A stretch of DNA of 64,000 nt from Thalassotalea sp. LPB0316 (GTDB taxonomy: Bacteria > Pseudomonadota > Gammaproteobacteria > Enterobacterales > Alteromonadaceae). The stretch is from NCBI RefSeq assembly GCF_014898095.1, contig NZ_CP062946.1, forward strand, positions 372,001 to 436,000, given 5' to 3'. This document shows positions 1-8,499 of this stretch, piece after piece. The position numbers were made by a program, and so were the translations under genes. The first letter of the stretch is position 1, and every line of letters begins with the position of its first letter. The notes under the pieces were generated by a model that saw only the letters and a program-made list of their open reading frames with translations, was not told where the DNA came from and did not search any database.

Positions 1-297
1 TGGAGCTCTTAGCGGGGCGTGCAGATAAAACTGCTGCGCAAAGGTTTCGATGAATAGATACGGCGTTACTCGATAAGCAGCAGCAAAACTTACGCTAGGT
101 ATTTGTAGTGATTTTTCGGGAACATCGCCATAAACATGACAAACATTACAGTCTATCTCAACGAGTGGACCGTCGATCTTGCTAAGATGCATGCTGTGAG
201 TAACATTAGCCCACAGCAACGCGAAAACAACACACAAGAGTATGCTGTATACATTTTTCGGTTGACGAGTATTTGTATGAGCTAGATGAGAGCGCAT
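1..297 (-). CDS. Small membrane or secreted protein with CxxCH motif, partial
   Basis: An open frame of 99 codons runs from an ATG at 297 off the left edge of the window, so the C-terminus is missing. After a basic start there is one hydrophobic stretch (about residues 17-33), which could be a signal anchor or signal peptide. It is followed by a C-N-V-C-H motif around residues 57-61. Such a two-cysteine motif after a leader suggests metal binding or redox chemistry, but I do not recognise the family. It lies upstream of the lysine operon on the same strand, transcribed away from it. Function unknown. Confidence 0.55.
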   Translation of the reverse strand, partial: MRSHLAHTNTRQPKNVYSILLCVVFALLWANVTHSMHLSKIDGPLVEIDCNVCHVYGDVPEKSLQIPSVSFAAAYRVTPYLFIETFAQQFYLHAPLRAP

Positions 298-392
298 AAA
301 CCTACTTTAAAAATGGGACTAACTAACAGCGTGATAATATATCAAAAGTTACCATTAGAAAATACTCGCTTCACAATTTGTTACAACAACCT

Positions 393-1508
393 TTACACTA
401 ATTCAAAATACTTGCTGAACACTTTATACAACTCTGTACCTTGATTAACGCTCGCTGACGCGAAATGTAAAATAGGAATCACATCGTGATCTAGACTGAT
501 ATAATGCAGTGCATCACCGTCGCCGTAATTATCCATTCGCAATATGCGTGCAAGTGGTTGGCCTGCCCTAAGCACCTGACCAAAATCAGCTAAATAGTCG
601 ACCATCCCGCCCATTGGTGAGTAAAACGCTTTGTAATCTTTCAAATAACAACCATAACGCGTGATATTCGATGGCACAAACTCGCTCGTATCAATAACTT
701 TTTTGTACTGCAAGTAACTCAAAATACTGCGTGCATCTTGCTCTGCGACATCTAAATCGATCAGCTCTTGTGAACCAAGCTCAACGGTAAAGCTCTCTCG
801 TTCAAGTTGATAAGCTATGCCTTTAGTTGCAAGCTGTTTCGACAACGACCACCAAGGGCAAAAAGTAGCTTCATCCATAGCACCATCAAAGCCATCTGGA
901 ATTAAAATCGTATGCTCAATGTCAAAATAACTAGCACTTGCTTTAGCGTATTCAGGACAATACAAATGCTTAGATGAGATGGGCCCGGTGTGCAAATCAA
1001 GTACGAGATCGGCTTGATGAGCCATTTTTTGCAGTTGATAGGCAATGCGCTGACCGGTTGTTAAACCGTATTGGTTGTGTTCGAGTTTTTGTTCAATATT
1101 ACCAACCAATAACTGTTGAAATTGTTGATCGATCTCAGCTTGTGGTTGATTTGTTAAGTGATCAACAAAGTCAGTAATTTGCGCTTGGTTGTAATGATAC
1201 ATCCGATTCCAGTTAACGCCGGTTATTGGATCAAAACGCCCTAACGTGTACTCCCCATTTTTGTGATTTGCACCTACTGGGTTGGCATATGGAACTAGAG
1301 TAATATCACCTAAAACCGGCAACGTTTTTAATAGCTCTAATAATTGATAAATAACAGCATTACCTTGTACTTCGGCGCCGTGCATATTCGCCTGAATATA
1401 AACACTTGGTCCCTCACCTCGCCCCTTAATGCTATAAACAGGCACAGTCAATTTTGCACCAGAGGCCATTTCACCCATTGAAAGTACTGTTTTATTGATT
1501 GTTGTCAT
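393..1508 (-). CDS. Succinylglutamate desuccinylase/aspartoacylase-family (M14) deacylase
   Basis: This 371-residue protein has the zinc-hydrolase pattern of the AstE/aspartoacylase family. H43 and E46 in HGAEVQG and H173 in DLHTG are the expected zinc ligands, NWNR near 99-102 is the carboxylate-binding arginine motif, and E243 in TVELG is the expected catalytic glutamate. The family removes an N-acyl group (succinyl, acetyl) from an amino acid. It is the last gene of a three-gene operon, only 4 bp after the decarboxylase, with a good ribosome site (GAGGTAA). Because the operon starts with a lysine riboswitch and a DapD-like acyltransferase, I infer that it deacylates the N-succinyl (or N-acetyl) diaminopimelate intermediate, a job usually done by the M20 enzyme DapE. 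The substrate is not proven by sequence. Confidence 0.8.
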   Translation of the reverse strand: MTTINKTVLSMGEMASGAKLTVPVYSIKGRGEGPSVYIQANMHGAEVQGNAVIYQLLELLKTLPVLGDITLVPYANPVGANHKNGEYTLGRFDPITGVNWNRMYHYNQAQITDFVDHLTNQPQAEIDQQFQQLLVGNIEQKLEHNQYGLTTGQRIAYQLQKMAHQADLVLDLHTGPISSKHLYCPEYAKASASYFDIEHTILIPDGFDGAMDEATFCPWWSLSKQLATKGIAYQLERESFTVELGSQELIDLDVAEQDARSILSYLQYKKVIDTSEFVPSNITRYGCYLKDYKAFYSPMGGMVDYLADFGQVLRAGQPLARILRMDNYGDGDALHYISLDHDVIPILHFASASVNQGTELYKVFSKYFELV

Positions 1509-1512
1509 TAAT

Positions 1513-2745
1513 TTACCTCAAATACCAAGTTGGCGACTGCGGCTCGCGAACTAATTCAAATGTTAAATTTTCAAAGACATATTCAGCGGCTATGTCATGG
1601 CATAAAAAGAACGGCATACTTTCGGTAAAACCGTAAGCACCACATAAACCGAAGAGCAATGCATCGCCAACCGCTACGTCATTTGGCAAGGCAAATATGC
1701 CCAGCTTATCCATACTCGTACACAACGGACCATGCACGTGATAGTTTTCACTTACTTGATTGGACGTTCGCAACATTCGCGCAGGAAACGGCTGACTAGT
1801 GATCGCAGGACGCAATAAATGGTTGATACCACCGGCAAGGATTAATTGCTGCTCACCAGCATTGAGCTTTTTATCAACGATTGGTGCGACGTAGTAACCA
1901 GCTTGAGCAACGGCATAACGACCGAGCTCTAGCCAAATTTCTTTTACCTGCGCTTTGGCTTTGATTTCAGCTAGATCTCGCATCGCCATTGACCAATCAA
2001 TTGCTTGGCCGGTTTGCAGGTAATCAATGCCCAAACCGCCACCTAAATCGAGAATCTCGAGTTCGAAGCCCAAATCCTCAGCTAAACCAACCAAAGGTTC
2101 AATCATTTGTGACCACAAACTAAACATTTTGGCATTACTGAGCATATTGCCCCATTGGAAAATATGGATGCCACAAATGTTAAGTGCAGGAAAATCACTA
2201 AGCTTGATCGTTTGCCATTGTTCAAGGTTTAGACCAAAAGGGGTTAGCTCATTACCACCTAACGGGTTTTTCTCACCTTCTGGCCACTGTAATTGGACCC
2301 TCAGCAAGACTGTTGGAGTAATTTTATTGTCCTGTGCAAGCTCATTAAGCCAGGCTAATTGATTGATGCTTTCGACGACAAAAGTATTTACCCCTTTATC
2401 GATAAATCGCTGCAACTGGCGTTTAGATTTAGCTGGCCCAGTATTTAAAATATTTTTCGCACTAACCCCTTGCGCTAACACTTGCTCAAGCTCGCCGTCA
2501 CTTGCCACATCAAAACAAAACCCTTGTTGAGCAATCGTTTGAATCACCCTAGATAATGGGTTTGCTTTTACCGCAAACCACAATTTGACAACATCTTGTT
2601 GCTGCAAGTTTGCTAAGTGCAGCCTGAGCTTATCGAGGTGATAGATAAAATAACCGTGTTCACTCGAAAAATGGTTGTGATGATCTTCAATCGCTCGAAT
2701 AAATTCTGGGGCAATAATATGGGGTAACTGGCTCACTTGATTCAT
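1513..2745 (-). CDS. PLP-dependent fold-III decarboxylase (LysA/BtrK-like)
   Basis: A 410-residue alanine-racemase-fold decarboxylase. K60 in FAVKANP is the Schiff-base lysine. GGGLGIDY is the glycine-rich phosphate-binding loop. GPLCTSMD and the late CGAYGF are the C-terminal active-site motifs seen in diaminopimelate decarboxylases and related enzymes. The GPLCTSMD form is closer to my memory of BtrK-like and other type III PLP decarboxylases than to classical LysA. It sits between the DapD-like and AstE-like genes with 4-bp gaps, so the three are almost certainly co-transcribed and, from the leader, lysine-regulated. The simplest reading is meso-diaminopimelate decarboxylation to lysine. 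Decarboxylation of a related diamino acid is the alternative. Confidence 0.82.
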   Translation of the reverse strand: MNQVSQLPHIIAPEFIRAIEDHHNHFSSEHGYFIYHLDKLRLHLANLQQQDVVKLWFAVKANPLSRVIQTIAQQGFCFDVASDGELEQVLAQGVSAKNILNTGPAKSKRQLQRFIDKGVNTFVVESINQLAWLNELAQDNKITPTVLLRVQLQWPEGEKNPLGGNELTPFGLNLEQWQTIKLSDFPALNICGIHIFQWGNMLSNAKMFSLWSQMIEPLVGLAEDLGFELEILDLGGGLGIDYLQTGQAIDWSMAMRDLAEIKAKAQVKEIWLELGRYAVAQAGYYVAPIVDKKLNAGEQQLILAGGINHLLRPAITSQPFPARMLRTSNQVSENYHVHGPLCTSMDKLGIFALPNDVAVGDALLFGLCGAYGFTESMPFFLCHDIAAEYVFENLTFELVREPQSPTWYLR

Positions 2746-2749
2746 CGTC

Positions 2750-3499
2750 TTACCTCAACAGAGATTCAAGCTCTAGTGCTGCATCACTTTGCTCATCGCG
2801 ATACTTAACAATCAAAGCACAACTCATTTGTAAGCCTTGCGCTTGTCCCCATGCACTTGATACCGGTCGAGAACCTTGGACAACAATCGCATTTTCAGGA
2901 ATAGGTGCGCCGCGCTCAAGCTGATATTCATGAACACAATCATATACTGGCATAGAGGCGGTTAGGTTTACGCCTGGCGCTAATACCGCACCTTGCTTAA
3001 CAACACGTCCTTCAACAACCACGACACCGGCCCCTAAAAACGCGTTATCTTCAATGATCACTGGGTTAGCGCCAATTGGCTCAAGGACACCACCGATTTG
3101 AACTGCGGCACTCAAATGCACGTTTTTACCAATTTGTGCACACGAGCCAACAAGTGCGTGACTATCAACCATAGTGCCAGAATCGACAAATGCACCAATA
3201 TTAATATAAGCAGGAGGCATAATAATCACGCCACTGGCAACGTATGCCCCCGCCCTAACTGAACTACCACCCGGCACCATTCTGACACCTCGTTCGGGCG
3301 TAAAAGCTTGGGTAGGTAAATTGTGCTTATCGACAAAACCTTGGTAAGGTGATGAAAAACTTGTGTTTTCGCCCGCTTTAAAGACTTCTAATATAGCTTG
3401 CTTAACTTGCGTATTAGCATGCCATTGACCTTGTTCATCTTGATATGCGGCACGCACAGTGCCTTGTTCTAATTGTGATAGCGTTTCTTGCCAATTCAT
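2750..3499 (-). CDS. dapD: Tetrahydrodipicolinate N-succinyltransferase-like (DapD family)
   Basis: This 249-residue protein is a left-handed beta-helix acyltransferase with hexapeptide repeats. Stretches such as DSGTMVDSHALVGSCAQIG, VHLSAAVQIGGVLEP and ANPVIIEDNAFLGA closely follow E. coli DapD. DapD transfers succinyl from succinyl-CoA to tetrahydrodipicolinate in lysine and diaminopimelate synthesis, in the cytoplasm. It is about 25 residues shorter than the usual 274, mainly at the N-terminus. It is the first gene of the operon, 132 nt downstream of a lysine riboswitch aptamer, with an AAGGTT ribosome site. A second, canonical dapD may exist elsewhere in the genome. Acetyl instead of succinyl donor use cannot be excluded. 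Confidence 0.85.
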   Translation of the reverse strand: MNWQETLSQLEQGTVRAAYQDEQGQWHANTQVKQAILEVFKAGENTSFSSPYQGFVDKHNLPTQAFTPERGVRMVPGGSSVRAGAYVASGVIIMPPAYINIGAFVDSGTMVDSHALVGSCAQIGKNVHLSAAVQIGGVLEPIGANPVIIEDNAFLGAGVVVVEGRVVKQGAVLAPGVNLTASMPVYDCVHEYQLERGAPIPENAIVVQGSRPVSSAWGQAQGLQMSCALIVKYRDEQSDAALELESLLR

Positions 3500-3552
3500 T
3501 GGATAACCTTATGTTTAAAAACTGATACAGCAAAACAAGAAGGTTTTAAGCC

Positions 3553-3585
3553 GCCTTGAACTTACTGCAAATTAAAGCTCAAGGC
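3553..3585 (-). promoter_or_regulatory. Hairpin in the expression platform of the lysine leader
   Basis: GCCTTGAGCTT on the minus strand can pair with AAGTTCAAGGC (11 bp, one G-U pair) around an 11-nt loop. It lies between the aptamer and the dapD start. The RNA after it lacks a clean U-run, so attenuation by a classical terminator is uncertain. Control of translation or Rho access is equally possible. Confidence 0.45.
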
Positions 3586-3631
3586 ATGTGATATGACAGG
3601 TGCGATATAGCCCCTGAAGATATGACATAAA

Positions 3632-3798
3632 CCAGAAGCTCTCCACCAGATACGGTGACAATTGTCAGGATTCAACCTAAACAACCGACAACATGCTCAT
3701 CAAATAGCAGGTCGTCTCGGCATTAATCCCCCTCACTACCCGTCGTTGGAGTTTGATCTCCTCGAAGTAGCTACCTGGTTAATGCTCCTCTTCTGACT
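3632..3798 (-). promoter_or_regulatory. Lysine riboswitch (L-box) aptamer
   Basis: On the minus strand the conserved L-box elements appear in order: AGAAGAGGAGC, GGTAGTGAGGGGGA, ATGCCGAGACGACC, GGTTGAATCC, TTGTCACC and GGTGGAGAGCTTCT. These match the E. coli lysC leader block by block. The closing P1 helix forms between GTCAGAAG and CTTCTGGT. Binding of lysine is expected to reduce expression of the downstream dapD-decarboxylase-deacylase operon. It is the only structured leader in the 563-bp gap between that operon and rsmC. Confidence 0.93.
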
Positions 3799-3803
3799 TT
3801 GTT

Positions 3804-3840
3804 TTCACTAGGCTAATATGCGTTATGCTAGCCTAGCGAA
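3804..3840 (-). promoter_or_regulatory. Long hairpin directly 5' of the lysine aptamer
   Basis: TTCACTAGGCTAA and CTAGCCTAGCGAA form a 13-bp near-perfect inverted repeat with an 11-nt loop, ending a few bases before the aptamer. It may be a stabilising 5' helix of the leader transcript. It has no U-run. Confidence 0.6.
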
Positions 3841-3853
3841 CAAAAGACGCGGT

Positions 3854-3883
3854 ATTTAAGCACGTTTAACCTCGCTTTGGCAA
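3854..3883 (-). promoter_or_regulatory. Candidate sigma-70 promoter for the lysine operon
   Basis: Read on the minus strand, TTGCCA is followed after 18 bp by TTAAAT. This would start transcription just before the 5' hairpin and the riboswitch. It is a pattern match only. Confidence 0.35.
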
Positions 3884-4062
3884 GCTATAGCTTGTTCAAT
3901 CAGCCTCGACCAACGTGAGACTAACCGCGAATGCGCTACCAAGCTTCCACCCGTCTGCAACCACAGGTCTTGATAACACATATTTCTGACTTCGCGTTAG
4001 CCAATATTTAAGTGACTATGGCATAATAGTGCTTTGTCACTATTGCCGATGTGCGGATAATC

Positions 4063-5091
4063 ATGTCTGTTGCGAATACCAGTCAACTATTACTCAAGAA
4101 CCTCTCGTTACTCAAAGCGACTAAGCCGCTATTTATCAATCTTCCGGCAGATGCTTTTATTGATGAATACAAGCGTGAATATCCACATGCTCAATTGAGT
4201 TTTTTCAACAGCCATTACGGCGAATATCTAGCCCATCAAGCCAAACAACACCCGTGTCAATTTTCTCATTACTACCAAGCTAATGAGATCCACGACCTGA
4301 TTATTATCGCGTTCCCGAAAAGTAAAGCTGAGCTTGGTTACACACTCGCCATGCTAAATGAGGTCACCGACCAAAATACGATAATTTATTTTGTTGGCGA
4401 GAAAAACTCGGGCGTAAAATCGGTAGAGAAGCTCGCTAAAAACTACCTTCACGGCTGTCAGAAAGATGATGCAGCCCGTCACTGCTTATTATTTAGTGGT
4501 TGCTACAAAGCGCAGGCCAAGCCATTTGATGTTGACGAATGGTTTGTTCAATATCCGCTTGATATCAAAGGTAAAACTATCCAAATATATGCGCTACCAG
4601 GGGTTTTTAGCCAAGAGCGTCTCGATGTTGGCACTAAACTATTACTCGAGTACTTGCCGGATTACACCGGGAAAAAAGTCTTAGATTTTGGCTGCGGTGC
4701 TGGTGTTATCGGCGCTTATATAGCATCGAGTTACCCATCAAGTACACTTGCGCTAGCTGATGTAAGTGCACTAGCCTTAGCCTCTGCCAAACAGACTTTT
4801 GCTGCCAATCAACTAAAAGGGAAGTTTATTGCCACTGATAGCATGTCAAATATCACTGATTTATTTGATGCTGTCATTTCAAATCCACCATTTCATCAAG
4901 GGCTGAAAACCCATTACCAAGCAACCGAGCGTTTCTTGAGTGAAATAGCCAAGCACATCAAAGTCAAAGGCTCCTTAACCATAGTCGCTAACAGCTTTCT
5001 AAAGTACCAACCGATCATCGCCAGTAAATTTATTAGCGTTGAACAAGCGGTTAAGGCCAATGGTTTTACGGTTTATCACGCAATTCGTTAA
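4063..5091 (+). CDS. rsmC: 16S rRNA (guanine(1207)-N(2))-methyltransferase RsmC
   Basis: This SAM-dependent enzyme methylates G1207 of 16S rRNA in the assembled 30S subunit. The protein (342 residues) has a degenerate N-terminal methyltransferase-like half and a catalytic C-terminal half with VLDFGCGAGVIG as the SAM-binding loop and SNPPFHQG as the NPPF catalytic motif. GVFS..LDVGT before the catalytic domain is also typical of RsmC. I chose the ATG at 4063 because it aligns with the E. coli start (MS...). A GTG four codons earlier is in frame but unlikely. It is a single gene, divergent from the lysine operon. Confidence 0.93.
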   Translation: MSVANTSQLLLKNLSLLKATKPLFINLPADAFIDEYKREYPHAQLSFFNSHYGEYLAHQAKQHPCQFSHYYQANEIHDLIIIAFPKSKAELGYTLAMLNEVTDQNTIIYFVGEKNSGVKSVEKLAKNYLHGCQKDDAARHCLLFSGCYKAQAKPFDVDEWFVQYPLDIKGKTIQIYALPGVFSQERLDVGTKLLLEYLPDYTGKKVLDFGCGAGVIGAYIASSYPSSTLALADVSALALASAKQTFAANQLKGKFIATDSMSNITDLFDAVISNPPFHQGLKTHYQATERFLSEIAKHIKVKGSLTIVANSFLKYQPIIASKFISVEQAVKANGFTVYHAIR

Positions 5092-5161
5092 AAAAACATG
5101 ATAAATATCAAACGATCGTATAAGTTTAATAGGTTGGATATATAAAAACGAATAGTGACAA

Positions 5162-6787
5162 ATGACGAAAAATAATATTTCAATCTCGCGACAGATTTTT
5201 TGGTCTACCACTGGCCTCGTCTTCGTTTTACTCATGAGCACACTAGCTTTTGCGAGTTATTGGTATATCAATCATCACAAATTCCAACTTGCCAAATCTT
5301 TTGAGTCTATCGCCAATATCATTGGCGAGCGCAGTGTAGACTTTTTAGTCGCTAATCAAGGGGAAGAACTCACTCAAGACTTAAAGCGACTGGATAGCCT
5401 TGCAACTGTTGATCAGATATTCATTTTCAAAGTAAACGCTCAAACGAATACTGACACCATATTCAGCCGTTACAAAAAATTTAAAGACGCGCCTACTTTC
5501 AAAGTGAATTTAGAAGAAATCAAAAAACTCACCAAAACGACATTTCAAGGCGACACGATTGAATACGCCAAACCTATTTATTTAAATGAAAACTTGCTTG
5601 GCTACGTCTATCTCCATGGCAATATTAGCGATGTAACAATCACAAACCGCAATATCATGTTGATGCTGGCTGTGTTAGTTTTTTTATCAGTTGTTACCAG
5701 CCTCATTGTCGGCTTTTTATTATTGAAAAAAATTCGCCGCCCGTTATCAGTAATTTCAGACTCGATAATCGACGTTACTCAGAAAAAAGATTACAGCCAA
5801 AAATGCCCCACACAACCATTTGCCGAAGCACAAATACTGACTAACAACCTCAATTTATTATATGAGCGCACCGATAAACTGATTAAAAAACACATTGGTA
5901 ACGCCAAACAACTAAAAGAGCAAAACCAAGAATTAGAAAACAAAGTGGTCAGCCGAACCGATGCGCTAAAAGAGTCGAACAGCGAACTACTCTCTACCTT
6001 AGAACAGCTTCACCAATATCAAGAGCAACTGGTTGAAAATGAGAAAATGGCCTCGCTCGGCGATTTAGTTGCAGGGGTTGCTCATGAGGTAAACACCCCG
6101 ATCGGATTAGGTGTAACGGCTTCAACCTTAATGATCGACAAGCTAGAAGGCTTGAAGGCTGAATTTAAGAATAAAACCTTAAAGCCAAGTCAGCTAGATA
6201 AATACATCGAAGAAAGTGAAGAAAATTTACAAATCATCATTCGCAACTTAGACAGAGCAGCTAACTTGATTTCAAGTTTCAAACAAGTCGCAGTAGACCA
6301 AAGTGTTGAAGATGAGCGCGATTTTAACATGAAGCAATTAATCGACGATGTCTTTCTAACACTGACGCCAAAAATCAAGAACTATCAATATCAATTAGCT
6401 GTTACCTGTGACGAAAACTTGATGATCAGAAGTAAGCCAAGCCCGATTACCCAGGTCCTCATCAACTTGATCATTAATAGTTTTATTCATGGCTTTGAAA
6501 ACATCGATAACGGCCAAATCACGATAATTGTCCGAGCAAGCGATGACCGTTTAACCATTACCTATAGCGACGACGGCAATGGCGTAAAGCCAGAAATGCA
6601 AGATAAAATATTTGAACCATTTTCAACCACTAAACGAGGTGAAGGGGGCTCTGGTTTGGGTATGCATTTGGTTTACAATCTTGTTACACAGGCACTTAAA
6701 GGAACCATTCAACTCGACACGACCCAAGAAAAAGGTGCAACATTTATTATTGACTTCCCTATCGAATTATTAACAAAAACCGAATAG
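5162..6787 (+). CDS. Membrane sensor histidine kinase
   Basis: A 541-residue kinase with two transmembrane segments (about 13-35 and 164-188) enclosing a periplasmic sensor region of about 130 residues. A HAMP-like linker and a coiled coil (245-295) follow. The HisKA block MASLGDLVAGVAHEVNTPIG has phospho-acceptor H308, and the HATPase domain shows an N-box near 430-440, DDGNG, FEPFSTTK and GSGLGMHLV. It has no receiver or Hpt domain. It lies 177 bp upstream of arcA on the same strand, but the AT-rich gap and ArcA's known use of an Hpt relay make it uncertain whether ArcA is its partner. Ligand unknown. Confidence 0.85.
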   Translation: MTKNNISISRQIFWSTTGLVFVLLMSTLAFASYWYINHHKFQLAKSFESIANIIGERSVDFLVANQGEELTQDLKRLDSLATVDQIFIFKVNAQTNTDTIFSRYKKFKDAPTFKVNLEEIKKLTKTTFQGDTIEYAKPIYLNENLLGYVYLHGNISDVTITNRNIMLMLAVLVFLSVVTSLIVGFLLLKKIRRPLSVISDSIIDVTQKKDYSQKCPTQPFAEAQILTNNLNLLYERTDKLIKKHIGNAKQLKEQNQELENKVVSRTDALKESNSELLSTLEQLHQYQEQLVENEKMASLGDLVAGVAHEVNTPIGLGVTASTLMIDKLEGLKAEFKNKTLKPSQLDKYIEESEENLQIIIRNLDRAANLISSFKQVAVDQSVEDERDFNMKQLIDDVFLTLTPKIKNYQYQLAVTCDENLMIRSKPSPITQVLINLIINSFIHGFENIDNGQITIIVRASDDRLTITYSDDGNGVKPEMQDKIFEPFSTTKRGEGGSGLGMHLVYNLVTQALKGTIQLDTTQEKGATFIIDFPIELLTKTE

Positions 6788-6964
6788 AATAGCGACCAAT
6801 AGTTAATAGCACGCTAAATACTGTCGTTAAATTTTTCCTATTATTTACAATTGAATTCAAAAGATTACATAAACAAACATAATAAAAAATTTACATAGTT
6901 TATAATTTAGTCAAATTTTAGATAGTCTCGCTATCATTACCTGTACATAAAGGGAAGCACTGAT

Positions 6965-7669
6965 ATGCAAAACAACCACATTTTAATTGTTGAAGACGAA
7001 GACGTAACTCGCTTCAACTTGCGTAATCTTTTTGAAGCTGAAGGCTATAGTGTATCTGAAGCCATTGACGGTGACACCATGGAACAAGCGCTAAAAGCGA
7101 ATCCAGTAAGCTTAGTGATCATGGATATTAATTTGCCCGGTAAGAATGGTTTATTACTAGCTCGCGAGCTCACTAACAATCCAGATTTAGGTTTAATTTT
7201 CTTAACGGGTCGCGATTCAGATATCGACAAGATTTTAGGCTTAGAAATTGGCGCTGACGATTACCTAACTAAACCATTTAATCCTCGTGAATTAACAATT
7301 CGCGCACGTAATATCTTAAACCGTATTACACAATCTAAGAAAGAACCAGACAACGCGATAATTACTTTTAATGGTTGGCACTTAGATGGCAACTCACGCA
7401 AGATGACATCACCACAAGGCGACGTTATTTCAGTACCACGTGGCGAATACCGCGCGTTGCGTTTGTTAATCGCTAACGCAGGTCAAATTGTTACTCGCGC
7501 AGAGCTTATTAAAGAAATGACAGGCCGCGAATTGCGCTCCAATGATAGAACGGTTGATGTCACCATTCGTCGTTTGCGTAAGCATTTTGAAGCCGATACT
7601 GATGCACCTGAGTTGATCAATACTATTCACGGTGAAGGTTATCGATTTGTCGGACAAGTAGGCGAGTAG
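6965..7669 (+). CDS. arcA: Redox response regulator ArcA
   Basis: A 234-residue OmpR/PhoB-family response regulator, very close to E. coli ArcA through both domains. The receiver has D54 in [16 protein letters not shown], and [29 protein letters not shown] is almost identical to ArcA. The winged-helix domain ends in [14 protein letters not shown] and IHGEGYRF. ArcA controls respiratory and TCA-cycle genes according to redox state. An Hpt protein of the ArcB type lies convergently just downstream, as expected where the ArcB Hpt domain is a separate protein (Shewanella ArcS/HptA/ArcA). A GGGAAG ribosome site precedes the ATG. Confidence 0.95.
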   Translation: MQNNHILIVEDEDVTRFNLRNLFEAEGYSVSEAIDGDTMEQALKANPVSLVIMDINLPGKNGLLLARELTNNPDLGLIFLTGRDSDIDKILGLEIGADDYLTKPFNPRELTIRARNILNRITQSKKEPDNAIITFNGWHLDGNSRKMTSPQGDVISVPRGEYRALRLLIANAGQIVTRAELIKEMTGRELRSNDRTVDVTIRRLRKHFEADTDAPELINTIHGEGYRFVGQVGE

Positions 7670-7695
7670 TCCTAACCGATATAAGGACAACAGTT

Positions 7696-7733
7696 AATGG
7701 CTCCTCACACTAATGTGTGTCGAGCCATTTTTT
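7696..7733 (+). terminator. Rho-independent terminator after arcA
   Basis: AATGGCTC pairs with GAGCCATT, with an inner CACAC/GTGTG helix and TAAT loop, followed by a T run. The hptA stop codon, read from the other strand, lies inside the hairpin, so the last hptA codons double as the arcA terminator. Confidence 0.85.
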
Positions 7734-8057
7734 AAATGTTTCAATTGATGCTTCATTTAGCGCCAGCATTTCTTTAACGAAGGCTTGCTTTTCATCACTT
7801 GGTGCTTGTGAGTGCTCTATTTCTACCATGTAAGCATGCATTTGCAATAAGCCGACACTACTTGCAGCCCCTTTAAACTTGTGGCATCTCTCATGCCAAT
7901 CTTGCTGAGACCCATCGGGTAAGGTTGCCGCTATTTCATTGATATAAATAACTGACTGCTCTTTATAGAGACCAAACATCTGCTCAACGATGTTTTTCCC
8001 CAAGCTTTCGATATAACCACTCAATAAAGTTTCATCAATTAAAGGTTTATTTGCCAC
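7710..8057 (-). CDS. hptA: Hpt-domain phosphotransfer protein HptA (ArcA partner)
   Basis: A 115-residue protein that is essentially one histidine-phosphotransfer domain. H59 in CHKFKGAASSVGL is the phospho-accepting histidine, and the surrounding sequence resembles the Hpt domain of E. coli ArcB (HKIKGAAGSVGL). In Shewanella the stand-alone HptA passes phosphate from the hybrid kinase ArcS to ArcA. Lying head-to-head with arcA supports the same role here. The sensor kinase that feeds it is not obvious in the window, since the kinase at 5162 has no receiver domain. Confidence 0.88.
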   Translation of the reverse strand: MANKPLIDETLLSGYIESLGKNIVEQMFGLYKEQSVIYINEIAATLPDGSQQDWHERCHKFKGAASSVGLLQMHAYMVEIEHSQAPSDEKQAFVKEMLALNEASIETFKKWLDTH

Positions 8058-8499
8058 AATTTATACTCTTTACAACTATTAATGATATTTTGTTGAAGCA
8101 TTATGCCATAAATAGATGAAATAACACCTAATGATGTGAAGATAAGTTCACATCATTTAGTACTCTACTTATAACAGGTAATACAAACGTTATTATACAA
8201 GTAATAACGAAGAAAGTTATCAGCAACTAACATCAAGGTAAGTGTCTTTAGTTAGGACTGTATACTTCTGTCTACAATAAAAACAGTATCTATTTGCCGA
8301 TACGCCCTATCATGATTGCATTTCGCTGTTTTTTCATTCAGAATAGCCGACCTTTTTAGTCAAGTTTTCCAACTAGCGGACAGTTTCGCCATGAAATAGT
8401 TGAAATAGTACTAAAGAAATCTCGTGTTTTCGGGTAAAATATGCGCCCTTAAATAAACACTGTGAATATTTCGCGCTTGTATTTTTTATTGGAGAAGTA
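8058..8499. other. Intergenic region between hptA and folE2
   Basis: A 442-bp AT-rich gap between divergent genes. It should hold both promoters. The only structured element I see is a 20-bp inverted repeat, GTTATTA-TACAAG-TAATAAC, at 8189-8208. No RNA gene or further reading frame is convincing. Confidence 0.5.
8189..8208. promoter_or_regulatory. Inverted repeat, possible operator
   Basis: GTTATTA and TAATAAC are perfect 7-bp arms separated by 6 bp. It lies 132 bp upstream of hptA and 291 bp upstream of folE2. It does not fit the usual Zur box well. The binding protein is unknown. Confidence 0.3.

Noticed and set aside
3500..4062. tRNA or small RNA gene in the gap before rsmC
   Set aside because: The structured part is fully explained by the lysine riboswitch read on the minus strand.
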